A DNA stretch of 54,478 bases from Chengkuizengella sediminis. Its GTDB lineage: Bacteria > Bacillota > Bacilli > Paenibacillales > KCTC-33759. The DNA lies in NCBI RefSeq assembly GCF_010078385.1, contig NZ_SIJC01000018.1, positions 1-54,478 on the forward strand. Direction: 5' to 3'. Under the pieces are notes generated by a model. That model saw only the letters and a program-made list of their open reading frames with translations, did no database searches and was not told the origin of the DNA. Positions 34,578 through 42,951 of the stretch are shown here, piece by piece (within the stretch, counting starts at the first letter, position 1; each line of letters begins with the position of its first letter). The position numbers were made by a program, and so were the translations under genes.

Positions 34578-36158
34578 TTAACAGCCACCCACACATTGTC
34601 CAGCGGGATCGCTTGTATTACAAACATTGTTTGCGACGGTGTTCGTATTCGGATCAACGACAAGATCTATATCATCATTATCGAGGGCAGTATTTTTAAT
34701 CACGATATTTTGTTCACTAGTTGATGCTACGTCAATGCCGTTAACCTTATTGTTTGAAACCGTGTTTTTTTCAAGCGTGTTATTGTCTGAACCTTCTAAT
34801 TCTATACCATCAGAACCATTATTTTGAACGGTATTTTTTTCTAGCGTATTGTCGTGAGAAATTTCTAATTCTATCCCGTCAAACCCATTATTTTGAACAG
34901 TATTTTTTTCTAGCGTATTGTTGTGAGAAACTTCTAACTCTATCCCGTCAGAACTATTATTTTGAACGGTATTTTTTTCAAGCGTATTGTCATGAGAAAT
35001 TTCTAACTCTATCCCGTCAAACCCATTATTTTGAACGGTATTTTTTTCAAGCGTATTGTTGATTGAACCTATTAATTCTATACCATCAACACTATTATTT
35101 TGAACGGTATTTTTTTCAAGCGTATTGTTGTCTGAACCTTCTAATTCTATCCCGTCAAAAACATTATTTTGAACGGTATTTTTTTCAAGCGCATTGTTGT
35201 CTGAACCTTCTAATTCTATCCCGTCAAAAACATTATTTTGAACAGTATTTTTTTCAAGCATATTGTTGTCTGAACCTTCTAATTCTATCCCGTCAAAAAC
35301 ATTATTTTGAACGGTATTTTTTTCAAGCGTATTGTTGTCTGAACGTTCTAACCCTATCCCGTCAGAACCATTATTTTGAACGGTATTTTCTTCAATCGTA
35401 TTGTTGTTACCAATCAATAAATTTATACCATTAAGATCATTATTCTGAACGGTATTTTTTTCAATCCTGTTGTCGTTACTAGTCATTAAAGTTATACCAT
35501 TAAGATCATTATTTTCAATAATATTTTTTTCAATCGTGTTATTGTTACTAGACGCTAAAGTTACTCCACTAACACTATTATTTTGAACGGTATTTTTTTC
35601 AATCCTGTTGTCGTTACTAGACGCTAAAGTTATACCATGAATACTATTATTTTGAAAGGTATTTTTTTCAATTGTGTTGTTGTTACTAGACGATAACCAT
35701 ATACCCTGAACACTATTATTTTGAACGGTATTTTTTTCAATTATGTTGTTGTTACTAGACGATAAATTTATACCATCAACACTATTATCTTTAGACATAT
35801 TTTTTTCAATCCTGTTGTTGACACTAGCCAATAAACTTATACCACTAACACTATTATTTTGAACGATATTTTTTCCAATCGTGTTGTTGTTACTAGACGA
35901 TAAATTTATACCATGAACACTATTTTGGATAGTAAAACCCTCAATCGTGACACCCGAAACGCCGTTAAGAAAAAAACCATTATTAGAACCTTCTACAACA
36001 GGATTACCTATGCCTTTGAGGGAAAGTTCATTCGTTGAGACTGTTGTGCCAGCGTAGGGTCCACCAGCTGCAAGAACCTCGATGGTATCACCTGGATTGG
36101 CCGAGTCAACCGCTTCTTGAATCGTACTAAAATCTGTTGGAACGATAAGTGTATTCAT
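34578..36158 (-). CDS. right-handed beta-helix repeat protein (NosD-like)
   Basis: A 526-residue protein. Residues 1-90 have the start of a parallel beta-helix (FSTIQEAVDSANPGDTIEV), as in DUF1565/NosD-type domains. Residues 91-481 are 17 tandem 23-residue units of the type NNTLEKNTVQNNxxDGIELE, one turn of the helix each, and the last 45 residues end CNTSDPAGQCVGGC. There is no signal peptide or anchor, so it is either cytoplasmic or released by another route (for instance on spores). ATG at 36158 follows AAAGGAGATGAAAAT. Near-identical units toward the C-terminus point to recent repeat expansion. A binding or surface role is possible; no enzyme motif is seen. Confidence 0.85.
   Translation of the reverse strand: MNTLIVPTDFSTIQEAVDSANPGDTIEVLAAGGPYAGTTVSTNELSLKGIGNPVVEGSNNGFFLNGVSGVTIEGFTIQNSVHGINLSSSNNNTIGKNIVQNNSVSGISLLASVNNRIEKNMSKDNSVDGINLSSSNNNIIEKNTVQNNSVQGIWLSSSNNNTIEKNTFQNNSIHGITLASSNDNRIEKNTVQNNSVSGVTLASSNNNTIEKNIIENNDLNGITLMTSNDNRIEKNTVQNNDLNGINLLIGNNNTIEENTVQNNGSDGIGLERSDNNTLEKNTVQNNVFDGIELEGSDNNMLEKNTVQNNVFDGIELEGSDNNALEKNTVQNNVFDGIELEGSDNNTLEKNTVQNNSVDGIELIGSINNTLEKNTVQNNGFDGIELEISHDNTLEKNTVQNNSSDGIELEVSHNNTLEKNTVQNNGFDGIELEISHDNTLEKNTVQNNGSDGIELEGSDNNTLEKNTVSNNKVNGIDVASTSEQNIVIKNTALDNDDIDLVVDPNTNTVANNVCNTSDPAGQCVGGC
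34716..35888 (-). repeat. 17 tandem 69-bp coding repeats
   Basis: Seventeen in-frame units of 69 bases encode the beta-helix turns of the gene at 34578-36158. Units 9-11 encode NTVQNNVFDGIELEGSD three times in a row, and units 13 and 15 both carry NNGFDGIELEISH. This pattern suggests repeat gain and loss by slippage or unequal crossing-over. It is not a CRISPR array, since units are contiguous and coding. Confidence 0.9.
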
Positions 36159-36367
36159 ATTTTCATCTCCTTTCATTTTTCATTATTTCTTTAAGGGAGA
36201 GGATCAGGAAAATTCGGATTTACAATGATAAGATTATCTATATATTTTGAGACATGTATATGAGAAGATATCACTTTAATCATCTTATGCGTGAACAGAA
36301 AAAACGTATAGACGAGTGTTTAGTTTTTGATAAAAAGGGCGAACAACGGATAGGTAGAATCTGTAAA

Positions 36368-36487
36368 ATAAGAAAGATTGATCAATTAAAAGAAAGTTTG
36401 ATTATTTGTAAAAAAAGATGGTTCGAAACTCATGAATTAGAATGTGATTCATGAGTTTTTTTGACTCTCATATTGCATAAACGGGCC
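36368..36487. repeat. direct repeat, copy B (right of the beta-helix gene)
   Basis: About 120 bases matching 34256-34373 in the same orientation. This copy has the better hairpin, CTCATGAAT/ATTCATGAG, followed by seven T residues. Confidence 0.75.
36428..36463 (+). terminator. terminator hairpin inside repeat copy B
   Basis: Stem CTCATGAAT and ATTCATGAG with a 9-base loop, then a run of seven T residues. It has no clear gene upstream on this strand, apart from the doubtful frame at 36254. Confidence 0.7.
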
Positions 36488-36682
36488 AGATTGTTGAATA
36501 ACGTAATAGTGGAAATATGCTAAAATAGGGTGACATCGACCTATTACAAAACTATGGATGCTTCAGTAGAGAATACTGCTCAAATAGTTGTTAATAAGGT
36601 GTTCGAATTGCACAATAATTAGAATCGAGCATCATTGTGAAATCTTATTCAAAAATCAAATAAACATAAAGGAGTGAACACT

Positions 36683-37334
36683 TTGGCTACTTGGGTTACC
36701 CATTTTAGAATTGCTGAAGAATTATTAAAAGAAGAGCTTCCTGTTTCAACAATTGACTTTTTGGTTGGTAATATTGGTCCAGATTGTGGACTTATTGATA
36801 AAAATGGTAAACCCACACCTCCAAAAAAGGTTACTCATTTCGAGATTGATGGCAAAATTAACTCTGATTCTTTTTATTCTCAATATCTTTGCAGTGAAAA
36901 TGAAGGCTTGTCTCGTAAGTTTTCTTATTATTTAGGATATTACATCCATTTGGTAACTGATGAAGAATGGATTAAACTACTTGAACAAAAAAAAAAAAGT
37001 ATACCAAGAAATATTGAATACCCCTGAATATTCTAATCTTGTTAAGAGAGATTGGTACGGTTTAGATTTTCTATATCTCAAAAACCACAAAGATAATATT
37101 TTCTGGACTGAGTTTCAACACATAACTGCTTTCCCCGAGTCTTTGGATTTCTTTCCAAAGGGTCAGACACTTAAACAAATAAGAAATATTACTGAGTTTT
37201 ATCTCAGAAGTACGATATCCGATGACCACGAATTTATCTATCTCACATCAATTGAAGTCGATAGATTTATAGTAAATACTGTACAAATGATAAAAGAACT
37301 ATTAAAGCAAAAGGTGAAGTTACTGCTGGTTTAA
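36683..37334 (+). pseudogene. zinc-dependent phospholipase C family protein, frameshifted at A12
   Basis: Two overlapping frames (to 37027 and from about 36960 to 37334) together encode one protein of about 216 residues. It starts ATWVTHFRIAEELL, with VGNIGPDC, KKVTHFE and YYIHLVTDEEW, the His/Asp pattern of the Zn_dep_PLPC family seen in small Bacillales hydrolases. The break is in a run of twelve A residues (36987-36998). With eleven or fourteen A residues the frame would continue QKKKKVYQEILNT. TTG at 36683 follows AAAGGAGTGAACACT. It may be a pseudogene, a sequencing error, or a gene switched on and off, or rescued, by slippage at the A-run. Confidence 0.7.
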
Positions 37335-37389
37335 GGTTATTTCAGTACAGGAATTTCTTCGCACAACATCACAAACGAGGTGTGGGATT

Positions 37390-38142
37390 TTGAACAAGTT
37401 TAAAGTCAAACAAATACCAACAGATGTTAAAATAACTGTTTCTGAAAAACTTATGTATTTACCACACTCTCTTCGAGAATCAATTAATTTATATTGGGAA
37501 TCTCTTATAGAAAGTGAAGAAACATTTCATAGAGGTGACATATTTTCAATAAAAGAAATTAGAAACACGAAGAATGAATTACTCGTTACGTTACATAAAA
37601 CTGATTTTGCACACTTTTTATATTCTAAGCATCACAAAATACCAGATAAATTCAATTGCCGTGTAATAGTTGCTAACGGACTTATACTAACAAAGGATAA
37701 TTATTTTATATTAGGGAAGATGAATAACCAAACAGCTAATCCTGCACGTATACAGTTTATTGCAGGAGGGATAGACAATAACGACATACATGGAGATACT
37801 GTAGATATCTTGGGTAGTCTTATTCGTGAAGCCAAAGAAGAAATTGGACTTGATTTAAAAGACCAAAATCTAGTAACAAAAATCGAACCACGATATCTAG
37901 TACATTGGGGAAGTATTGCTCTTGTTTATTTCATTCAGTTAGATATTGATTCATTAGAATTTCAAAATCGATATGAGCAATTTGAAAAATCTTTAAAAGA
38001 GAAAGGGATAGATCCAGAATTTTCATCTATTGTGCTATTGTCAGCAAATAATGATTCTGTTTCAGCTTTTTTCGAATTTGATAATAGCCCCAAATTAGAT
38101 TTCCTAAGTTCTGTCCTGGAACAAGAATTGAATATGAAGTGA
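37390..38142 (+). CDS. NUDIX hydrolase domain protein
   Basis: A 250-residue protein with a NUDIX domain in the middle. The Nudix box begins at GGID (residues 127-130) and contains REAKEEIGL (146-154), with the catalytic Glu residues intact. Residues 1-90 form a separate domain that I do not recognise. Such proteins hydrolyse a nucleoside diphosphate linked to another group; the substrate is unknown. The start TTG at 37390 follows GAGGTGTGGG. It lies in the accessory region after a broken phospholipase-like gene and before a beta-lactamase-like gene, with small gaps, but with a separate hairpin-promoter module before the latter. Confidence 0.78.
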   Translation: MNKFKVKQIPTDVKITVSEKLMYLPHSLRESINLYWESLIESEETFHRGDIFSIKEIRNTKNELLVTLHKTDFAHFLYSKHHKIPDKFNCRVIVANGLILTKDNYFILGKMNNQTANPARIQFIAGGIDNNDIHGDTVDILGSLIREAKEEIGLDLKDQNLVTKIEPRYLVHWGSIALVYFIQLDIDSLEFQNRYEQFEKSLKEKGIDPEFSSIVLLSANNDSVSAFFEFDNSPKLDFLSSVLEQELNMK

Positions 38143-38230
38143 TTTTTATTTGCGAATATCTTCTTCCACAATACCAGCTAATAGAAGCCTAAGAGATCTT
38201 CCACAAGCGAAAAAATATTAAATAGAAATG

Positions 38231-38272
38231 AACAACTCTGACAGGTTTATGTCAGAGTTGTTATGTTATGAT
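38231..38272 (+). promoter_or_regulatory. hairpin plus extended -10 promoter module (copy 1)
   Basis: A perfect 13-bp hairpin, AACAACTCTGACA (38231-38243) and TGTCAGAGTTGTT (38250-38262), followed at once by an extended -10 element TG-T-TATGAT (38264-38272). A near copy lies at 41549-41587 before another gene. The hairpin could end the upstream transcript while the -10 starts the next one. Confidence 0.55.
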
Positions 38273-38311
38273 TTGTTTTACATGATGAAAATAAAAAAAG
38301 GAGATTTTGAT

Positions 38312-39091
38312 TTGATTAGAATAGAATGGTTTAATTCAGAAAAAAAAGGAAAATATGGTTCAATTGTTTATTCTACTCAAGAAAAGAAAGAAGTTTACTC
38401 TAGCAATAGTGATTTAATTGTTCCGCTTGCTTCTGCTGGAAAAATATTTATAGGTTTTGCCTTTGCAAGATGGGTAGAAGAAGGAATATTCAACTGGAAT
38501 ACAATCATCGATAATATAAAATTTGATCCTAAAGAAGACGGTCATATTGTATATCCACATCTTCAAAACAGAAATTCTCTACCATTACATAAAGTAATTG
38601 AAGTTATGATTGCTTGCCACGATAATTTTTTGGCAGATTGTGTTGTTTCATACGCTGGTGGATGGACAAAAATAAACGAAAAAATTAGGTTGGAATTCGC
38701 AAGTATTAATCTTACTAAAAATCCATATTCCGCTAAAAACAATGGAAATCTTAGGGACCTGTTTTTAGCTTTAAGTGCGATATTTTATGGTTATCAACAG
38801 ACACCGGAATTATTTGCCCCAATTATAAGTGGAATGATCAGGCAGCAATCAGGTTTGGATAACATACCAAAAGAACACTATACCCATTTGGGTGGAGGCT
38901 TGAGGGATCTAATATTGGATGTAGGGATACTTGGTATTTTTACAGAAAATCCTGTTCTTTATGTGATAGCTGGAAAAGACGTTCCAAGTCGAAATGTTTC
39001 AGATGAATTAGTATCACAATTTTTACATGAAGTTTATTGTGGGTGGATGAAGGTACGCAAGTTAACACAAAAGGAACTTATAACTAAATAA
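38312..39091 (+). CDS. serine beta-lactamase-like protein (class A fold)
   Basis: A 259-residue protein of the serine hydrolase (beta-lactamase2) type. The SxxK motif is SAGK (Ser41, Lys44 from the TTG start) at the head of a helix, CHDNF fits the second motif (SDN-like), and HYTHLGGGLRD with the following strand fits the region of the KTG motif, though no clear KTG is seen. There is no signal peptide, so it is not a normal secreted beta-lactamase. TTG at 38312 follows AAAAGGAGATTTTGA; the ATG at 38228 lies inside the promoter hairpin and is rejected. A role in hydrolysing cyclic or peptide substrates in the cytoplasm is possible. Confidence 0.65.
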   Translation: MIRIEWFNSEKKGKYGSIVYSTQEKKEVYSSNSDLIVPLASAGKIFIGFAFARWVEEGIFNWNTIIDNIKFDPKEDGHIVYPHLQNRNSLPLHKVIEVMIACHDNFLADCVVSYAGGWTKINEKIRLEFASINLTKNPYSAKNNGNLRDLFLALSAIFYGYQQTPELFAPIISGMIRQQSGLDNIPKEHYTHLGGGLRDLILDVGILGIFTENPVLYVIAGKDVPSRNVSDELVSQFLHEVYCGWMKVRKLTQKELITK

Positions 39092-39370
39092 GCTATTGCG
39101 CAAATATAAGTTTCTTTCAAAGTACGCTAACAGGGTCACAGAAAATACTTAAATTCTTTACATAATAGGAGATAAACCAAACAAGGAAAAATCAGCACTA
39201 AATAAAATTACTACTCTTCAAAATAATGATTCTAAACCTAAAATGATAACGAATATTTACTACATATGATCTTCCACGATCTGGCGCAATGGTTGAACAA
39301 GAATTAAAAGGGTAGTACATATTATACATGACTTATCATTTCACTCAACGGTTACTCTATTATTTCGTAA

Positions 39371-40239
39371 TTATAAATCTGTAACATAACTTTTTACTAT
39401 ACCTTGTAATTGACCATTGCTTAGTTTAGAAGGAGAGTAACCATCTGCATCTTCTCTTTCTTCGTAAAGAACTTCAAAAAACTCGGTATAAGTTGTTGTC
39501 ACTAACTTCCCAATTGTTACATTATATCTGGGCTTAAATTCAATCCATGCTTGTGTATTCTCAGGGTGTCTTACACTATAAGTGGAAGACACACTAGCAG
39601 ATGTATTCCAAGAAAAGCTAGCACCAGTTTTCACATATTTTTTCCAAGTTATATCAACATTTGCAGAATAGGTTTCGCTCTTAGTAAGAGAGTAAGAGAT
39701 AGATGTCGTACAATACACATCATCAACATCCGGAGAGATACATTGGTGAGGATTGCTTGCTCTTTCAGCTGGTCCATAATAAGGATAAGAAGCAGTTTCT
39801 TCATATGAATACCCTTTGAATGTAGTAGGAGCAATTGCTATCACATCATTGCTACTACTGGTTTGTGGATTGAGCTTCTTTATTTGATTTTCTATCTTTA
39901 TTTTTGAATTTGATTTTCTACTTTTTTGTTTTCATCTTTTAGTTTTAAATAATTATCAATACTCATTTCCTTTAATCCATCATCTGTAACTTCGTAAACA
40001 CTTGTAAGATACGCACCACGTTCTTCGTCATAATAGTATTCAGAATTACTTTGTAAATCCACCTTTGTTTCAGCATTAATTGGTAATGAAAATAACAGAG
40101 ATAAAAATAAGACAGTAAAAACAATAATGTTATATAGTTCTTTAGACTCATCAGCTACCTGGAAATTGAAAATATAAACATAAAAAAGCTTCTCCTTTTT
40201 ATTGAAGAGGCCTGAATTTATAGGTGTGCTCCGATTCAA
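39371..40239 (-). pseudogene. secreted Ser/Thr-rich protein, frameshifted
   Basis: Two minus-strand frames (40239-39898 and 39844-39371) join to one protein of about 280 residues. The first has a hydrophobic signal sequence ending SLPINAETK and a Lys/Glu-rich coiled segment KLKDENKKVENQIQK. One missing A in an A-run near 39900 produces the stop; restoring it continues as KIKIENQIKKLNPQT into the second frame. The second part is beta-strand-rich (TSISYSLTKSETYSANVDITWKK, in part), resembling pore-forming or fibre-like secreted proteins, but the family is not recognised. The start is also unclear: no good ribosome-binding site precedes the signal sequence, and another frame (from an ATG near 40147) gives a better-looking signal start, so a second frameshift is likely. 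Confidence 0.55.
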
Positions 40240-40355
40240 ATATAAGTTCTACCTAAATAGAACCAAAAGGGCCAACAATCCTATTTTGATTTACTGTCTT
40301 TATCACTTTTATAAACGGATACAAACTGATTATAGCAATCAGGGTATGAATAGAT

Positions 40356-40772
40356 TCAAGTTGAAGTAGGTATGCACCTTTCCATAATTTTTAAATTAGC
40401 AGAACCTAGACAATTTCCCCCGATATTACTAGTACACATAATCCTAATATTAGTTACACCTTTAAAAATAATAGTTTGAACATTTCCAGGAAAACTTGGA
40501 TCATTCACAGAAGGAATTTCTAGCGAAGTCTCGATCCCATTTGCTGTAACGATTACATTCAACCCACAGTCAGATTGGGCTTCTAAGCGAATTTGTCCAA
40601 ATATATCAACTTCTATGTTTGAGTTGAAAATATCAAATGAATCACCACAGGCTAGATTAAATTCTGGAGAAAGTGTATCAATTACAACGGGGCAACAATC
40701 ACAAGAAACTGATTTATCTTTACAATCTTCTTTATACTCACTTTTCCAGGGTGCTACATTATATTTAATCAT
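40356..40772 (-). CDS. Cys-rich protein, possibly Ena/DUF3992-like
   Basis: A 138-residue protein with eight or more Cys residues (SVSCDCC near residue 24, then C at LACGDSF, SDCGLNV, IMCTS, GNCLG and MERC). The body is a series of short beta strands (IRLEAQSDCG, NVIVTANG, VQTIIFKGVTNIRIMC), the pattern of jelly-roll endospore appendage (Ena, DUF3992) or other spore-surface proteins. No signal peptide. The ATG follows AAAGGAGTGGTTTATT. The assignment is tentative. Its neighbours are broken genes, and it has no obvious partner in the window. Confidence 0.45.
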   Translation of the reverse strand: MIKYNVAPWKSEYKEDCKDKSVSCDCCPVVIDTLSPEFNLACGDSFDIFNSNIEVDIFGQIRLEAQSDCGLNVIVTANGIETSLEIPSVNDPSFPGNVQTIIFKGVTNIRIMCTSNIGGNCLGSANLKIMERCIPTST

Positions 40773-40858
40773 AATAAACCACTCCTTTATTTCTATGTTA
40801 TGACATTTTTAATGATCTTGATTGTACAAATGTCTTAAAAGTAAAAAAAAGGGCTTAA

Positions 40859-41226
<368 letters not shown>

Positions 41227-41480
41227 AAATATTGAGTTAATACAAATCATTTTGTGATTAAATAATGATGAATAAACCTTATTTGAGCAGGGTGCCAAGT
41301 TCTATTTGAGTAATCTAGAATAGAGAACAAATAAGCTAGCATAGTGAAATAACTTCTTGTGAAAATAAAAAGTTTTCCTTTATTTTTGATTTTCAACAAT
41401 ATGGCGCGATTATGGAATAACATGAGAGTAGAAAGTAATCAATCTTGTTTTATAAAAACCAAGTAGTTAATATCCAATTT

Positions 41481-41525
41481 AGAATCCATTTTGATCAATC
41501 TTTCTTTCAAAATGGATTCTTTTTG
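41481..41525 (+). terminator. intrinsic terminator without a clear upstream gene
   Basis: A perfect 13-bp stem AGAATCCATTTTG (41481-41493) and CAAAATGGATTCT (41508-41520), then five T residues. Its loop is TTTGATCAATCTTTCTTT in part, similar to the reverse of a block in the direct repeats at 34256 and 36368. It probably remains from a lost gene. Confidence 0.75.
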
Positions 41526-41548
41526 TCGAAATATTTTTGTTTACTCAA

Positions 41549-41587
41549 AACTCTGACAGGTATGTGGCAGAGTTGTTTTGCTATTAT
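41549..41587 (+). promoter_or_regulatory. hairpin plus extended -10 promoter module (copy 2)
   Basis: Hairpin AACTCTGACA (41549-41558) and TGGCAGAGTT (41565-41574), one mismatch, followed by the extended -10 TG-C-TATTAT (41579-41587). It matches the module at 38231-38272 and precedes the broken gene at 41639. Confidence 0.5.
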
Positions 41588-41638
41588 ATGATTACATTCA
41601 TCAAATTTAGTTAATTAAACATACAGGAGTGATAAAAC

Positions 41639-41874
41639 ATGTTGAAAAAAAGTTTTAAAGAAATGGAAAAAGAATATAACAATCTTTGGTTCGCTGACCC
41701 GCCAAATAAAAAAGAAGCTTTGAAAATTGTAGAACAATGCGTAAAAGATTTCCTGAAAAGCTAGACATTATTAATTGGGAATTAGCTATGTTATATAGTC
41801 AATTAGATCAACATGATCAAGCCATCCAAGTTCTAAATAAACAACTGGATCCAGATTGTGAAATATATTTTTGA
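41639..41874 (+). pseudogene. broken gene fragment (TPR-like / hydrolase N-terminus)
   Basis: The ATG at 41639 follows AGGAGTGATAAAAC and opens a 41-codon frame (MLKKSFKEMEKEYNNLWF, EALKIVEQCVK) ending at 41764. One base inserted in the A-run at 41743-41746 would let it continue as KRFPEKLDIINWELAMLYSQLDQHDQAIQVLNKQL to a stop at 41874. The helical pattern with QLDQHDQAIQVL resembles a tetratricopeptide repeat at the head of a hydrolase-like protein. Both the frameshift and the short length show decay. Confidence 0.6.
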
Positions 41875-41889
41875 AGCTAAAGCTCCTAA

Positions 41890-42951
41890 TTATTTTAACT
41901 TTAATATTGTAGTAACAGGATTATGGTCACTATGTTCAAACCCTAAATCATGTCCCTTTACATCTACAATTTCAATATTTGGTGACACTAAAAATCCATC
42001 AATGATTGTTACAAAATTTTCTCCCTCCACATATGATGTTGCATTATCCCGAACGGTCCAAACAGTAGAATCGACCGCCCATTGAAATTCTCCCTCGGTA
42101 AAATCCTCTGGCAATTGTACGAGCCATTCAGGCCATTTCTCCATAAATTTCGGGTCTTCCAACTGAACATCAGACAGAAGATGATTCCAATCACCACCTA
42201 AAACGACATAATCACCATTTTTGTAGTAGTGTTCATTCATATATTCTTTTAAGAAAGTGACTTGTTGAGCTCTTATTTTCCCACCTTTATCGTATGCCGA
42301 TAAATGAATGTTTATCATCCTTAGATATTTTCCATTATCAACTGGTATTTTGGTTTCGATAATGGCTCGATCTAATTCAAATAATTGAACAGGCCAATTT
42401 TCTCTTCCTGGAAGCTGGTATCTTGTAGACTCATCTATCTTATACTTAGAAAAAGAAAGCAGCCCACTATTGACATAACCCATTGGATTTAAAATCGGAA
42501 CGGGTACCCATGGAGTATTATAGTTATACGCAAAGGTTGAACCATAACCTTTTAAATCTTCTTTAAACATAGCTACTTGGTTCGTATTATAGGATCTACT
42601 AGCTTTAACATCTATTTCTTGTAAAAGAATAAAATCAGAATCTGCATTTTGTAAAAAACCTTGAGTATTTTCAAGATTGTTCAACGTTTGCTTTTCACTA
42701 CTTGAACGTGAGCCTTTCCCCCCGTCCATAAAAAAGTCTTGGTCCTTATCCAATCCGCCATATCCAATATTAAAAATAGTCGTACTAAATGGCTCTCCTT
42801 GCTTCAATACCGTTTGGTTGTTATTTTCAACCTCCAACTTAATAACATCTTCAGGGATTTCCGCCGTAATGGTCATATACGCTAAAAACAATGCAAGAGA
42901 AAGGCCTACAATTACTACTAAAATTACAAACAATTTAATTGTTTTTTTCAA
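41890..42951 (-). CDS. endonuclease/exonuclease/phosphatase family protein
   Basis: A 353-residue EEP-superfamily hydrolase. Residues 8-30 form one membrane segment (VILVVIVGLSLALFLAYM), so the enzyme should be anchored with its domain outside the cell. The EEP motifs are in order: IFNIGYGG (strand 1), LLQEID (metal Glu), MINIHLSAYD, GGDWNH (catalytic Asp/Asn) and the C-terminal HSDHNPV. Such membrane-anchored members cleave phosphodiester bonds in nucleic acids or lipids; the substrate is unknown. The start ATG at 42951 follows a weak GGGGGTAGCATTC. The stop lies 16 bases from the end of the broken gene on the other strand. Confidence 0.85.
   Translation of the reverse strand: MKKTIKLFVILVVIVGLSLALFLAYMTITAEIPEDVIKLEVENNNQTVLKQGEPFSTTIFNIGYGGLDKDQDFFMDGGKGSRSSSEKQTLNNLENTQGFLQNADSDFILLQEIDVKASRSYNTNQVAMFKEDLKGYGSTFAYNYNTPWVPVPILNPMGYVNSGLLSFSKYKIDESTRYQLPGRENWPVQLFELDRAIIETKIPVDNGKYLRMINIHLSAYDKGGKIRAQQVTFLKEYMNEHYYKNGDYVVLGGDWNHLLSDVQLEDPKFMEKWPEWLVQLPEDFTEGEFQWAVDSTVWTVRDNATSYVEGENFVTIIDGFLVSPNIEIVDVKGHDLGFEHSDHNPVTTILKLK

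Larger units (their letters stand above)
36159..36682. other. intergenic region with direct repeat copy B
   Basis: About 520 bases. It holds the upstream region of the beta-helix gene, a doubtful 66-codon open frame at 36254-36454 whose second half lies inside the direct repeat, repeat copy B (36368-36487) with its terminator hairpin, and a dispersed motif at 36483-36503 (GGGCCAGATTGTTGAATAACG). No other feature was recognised. Confidence 0.55.
41227..41638. other. intergenic region, dispersed motif, terminator and hairpin
   Basis: About 410 bases with no gene. It contains the dispersed motif TATGGCGCGATTATGGAATAA near 41400, a strong 13-bp terminator at 41481-41525 and the second hairpin-promoter module at 41549-41587. 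Confidence 0.6.

Noticed and set aside
34754-35434. Two plus-strand open frames with repeats of the type HYFERYFFQAYC over the beta-helix gene
   Set aside because: They are the antisense of the 69-bp coding repeats, which lack stops in this frame. There is no ribosome-binding site, and the minus-strand frame has the clear beta-helix pattern.
34716-35888. Possible CRISPR array because of regular repeats
   Set aside because: Units are contiguous, 69 bases, coding and degenerate, without unique spacers or cas genes.
36254-36454. 66-codon plus-strand frame
   Set aside because: Its second half lies inside the direct repeat copy B and ends in the terminator hairpin. The first half (MRRYHFNHLMREQKKRIDE) could be a remnant, but there is no ribosome-binding site and no recognised family.
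39092-39370. Possible coding remnant (GDKPNKEKSALNKITTLQNN) after the beta-lactamase-like gene
   Set aside because: It has no start, no ribosome-binding site and no recognised family; the fragment is short and may be chance.
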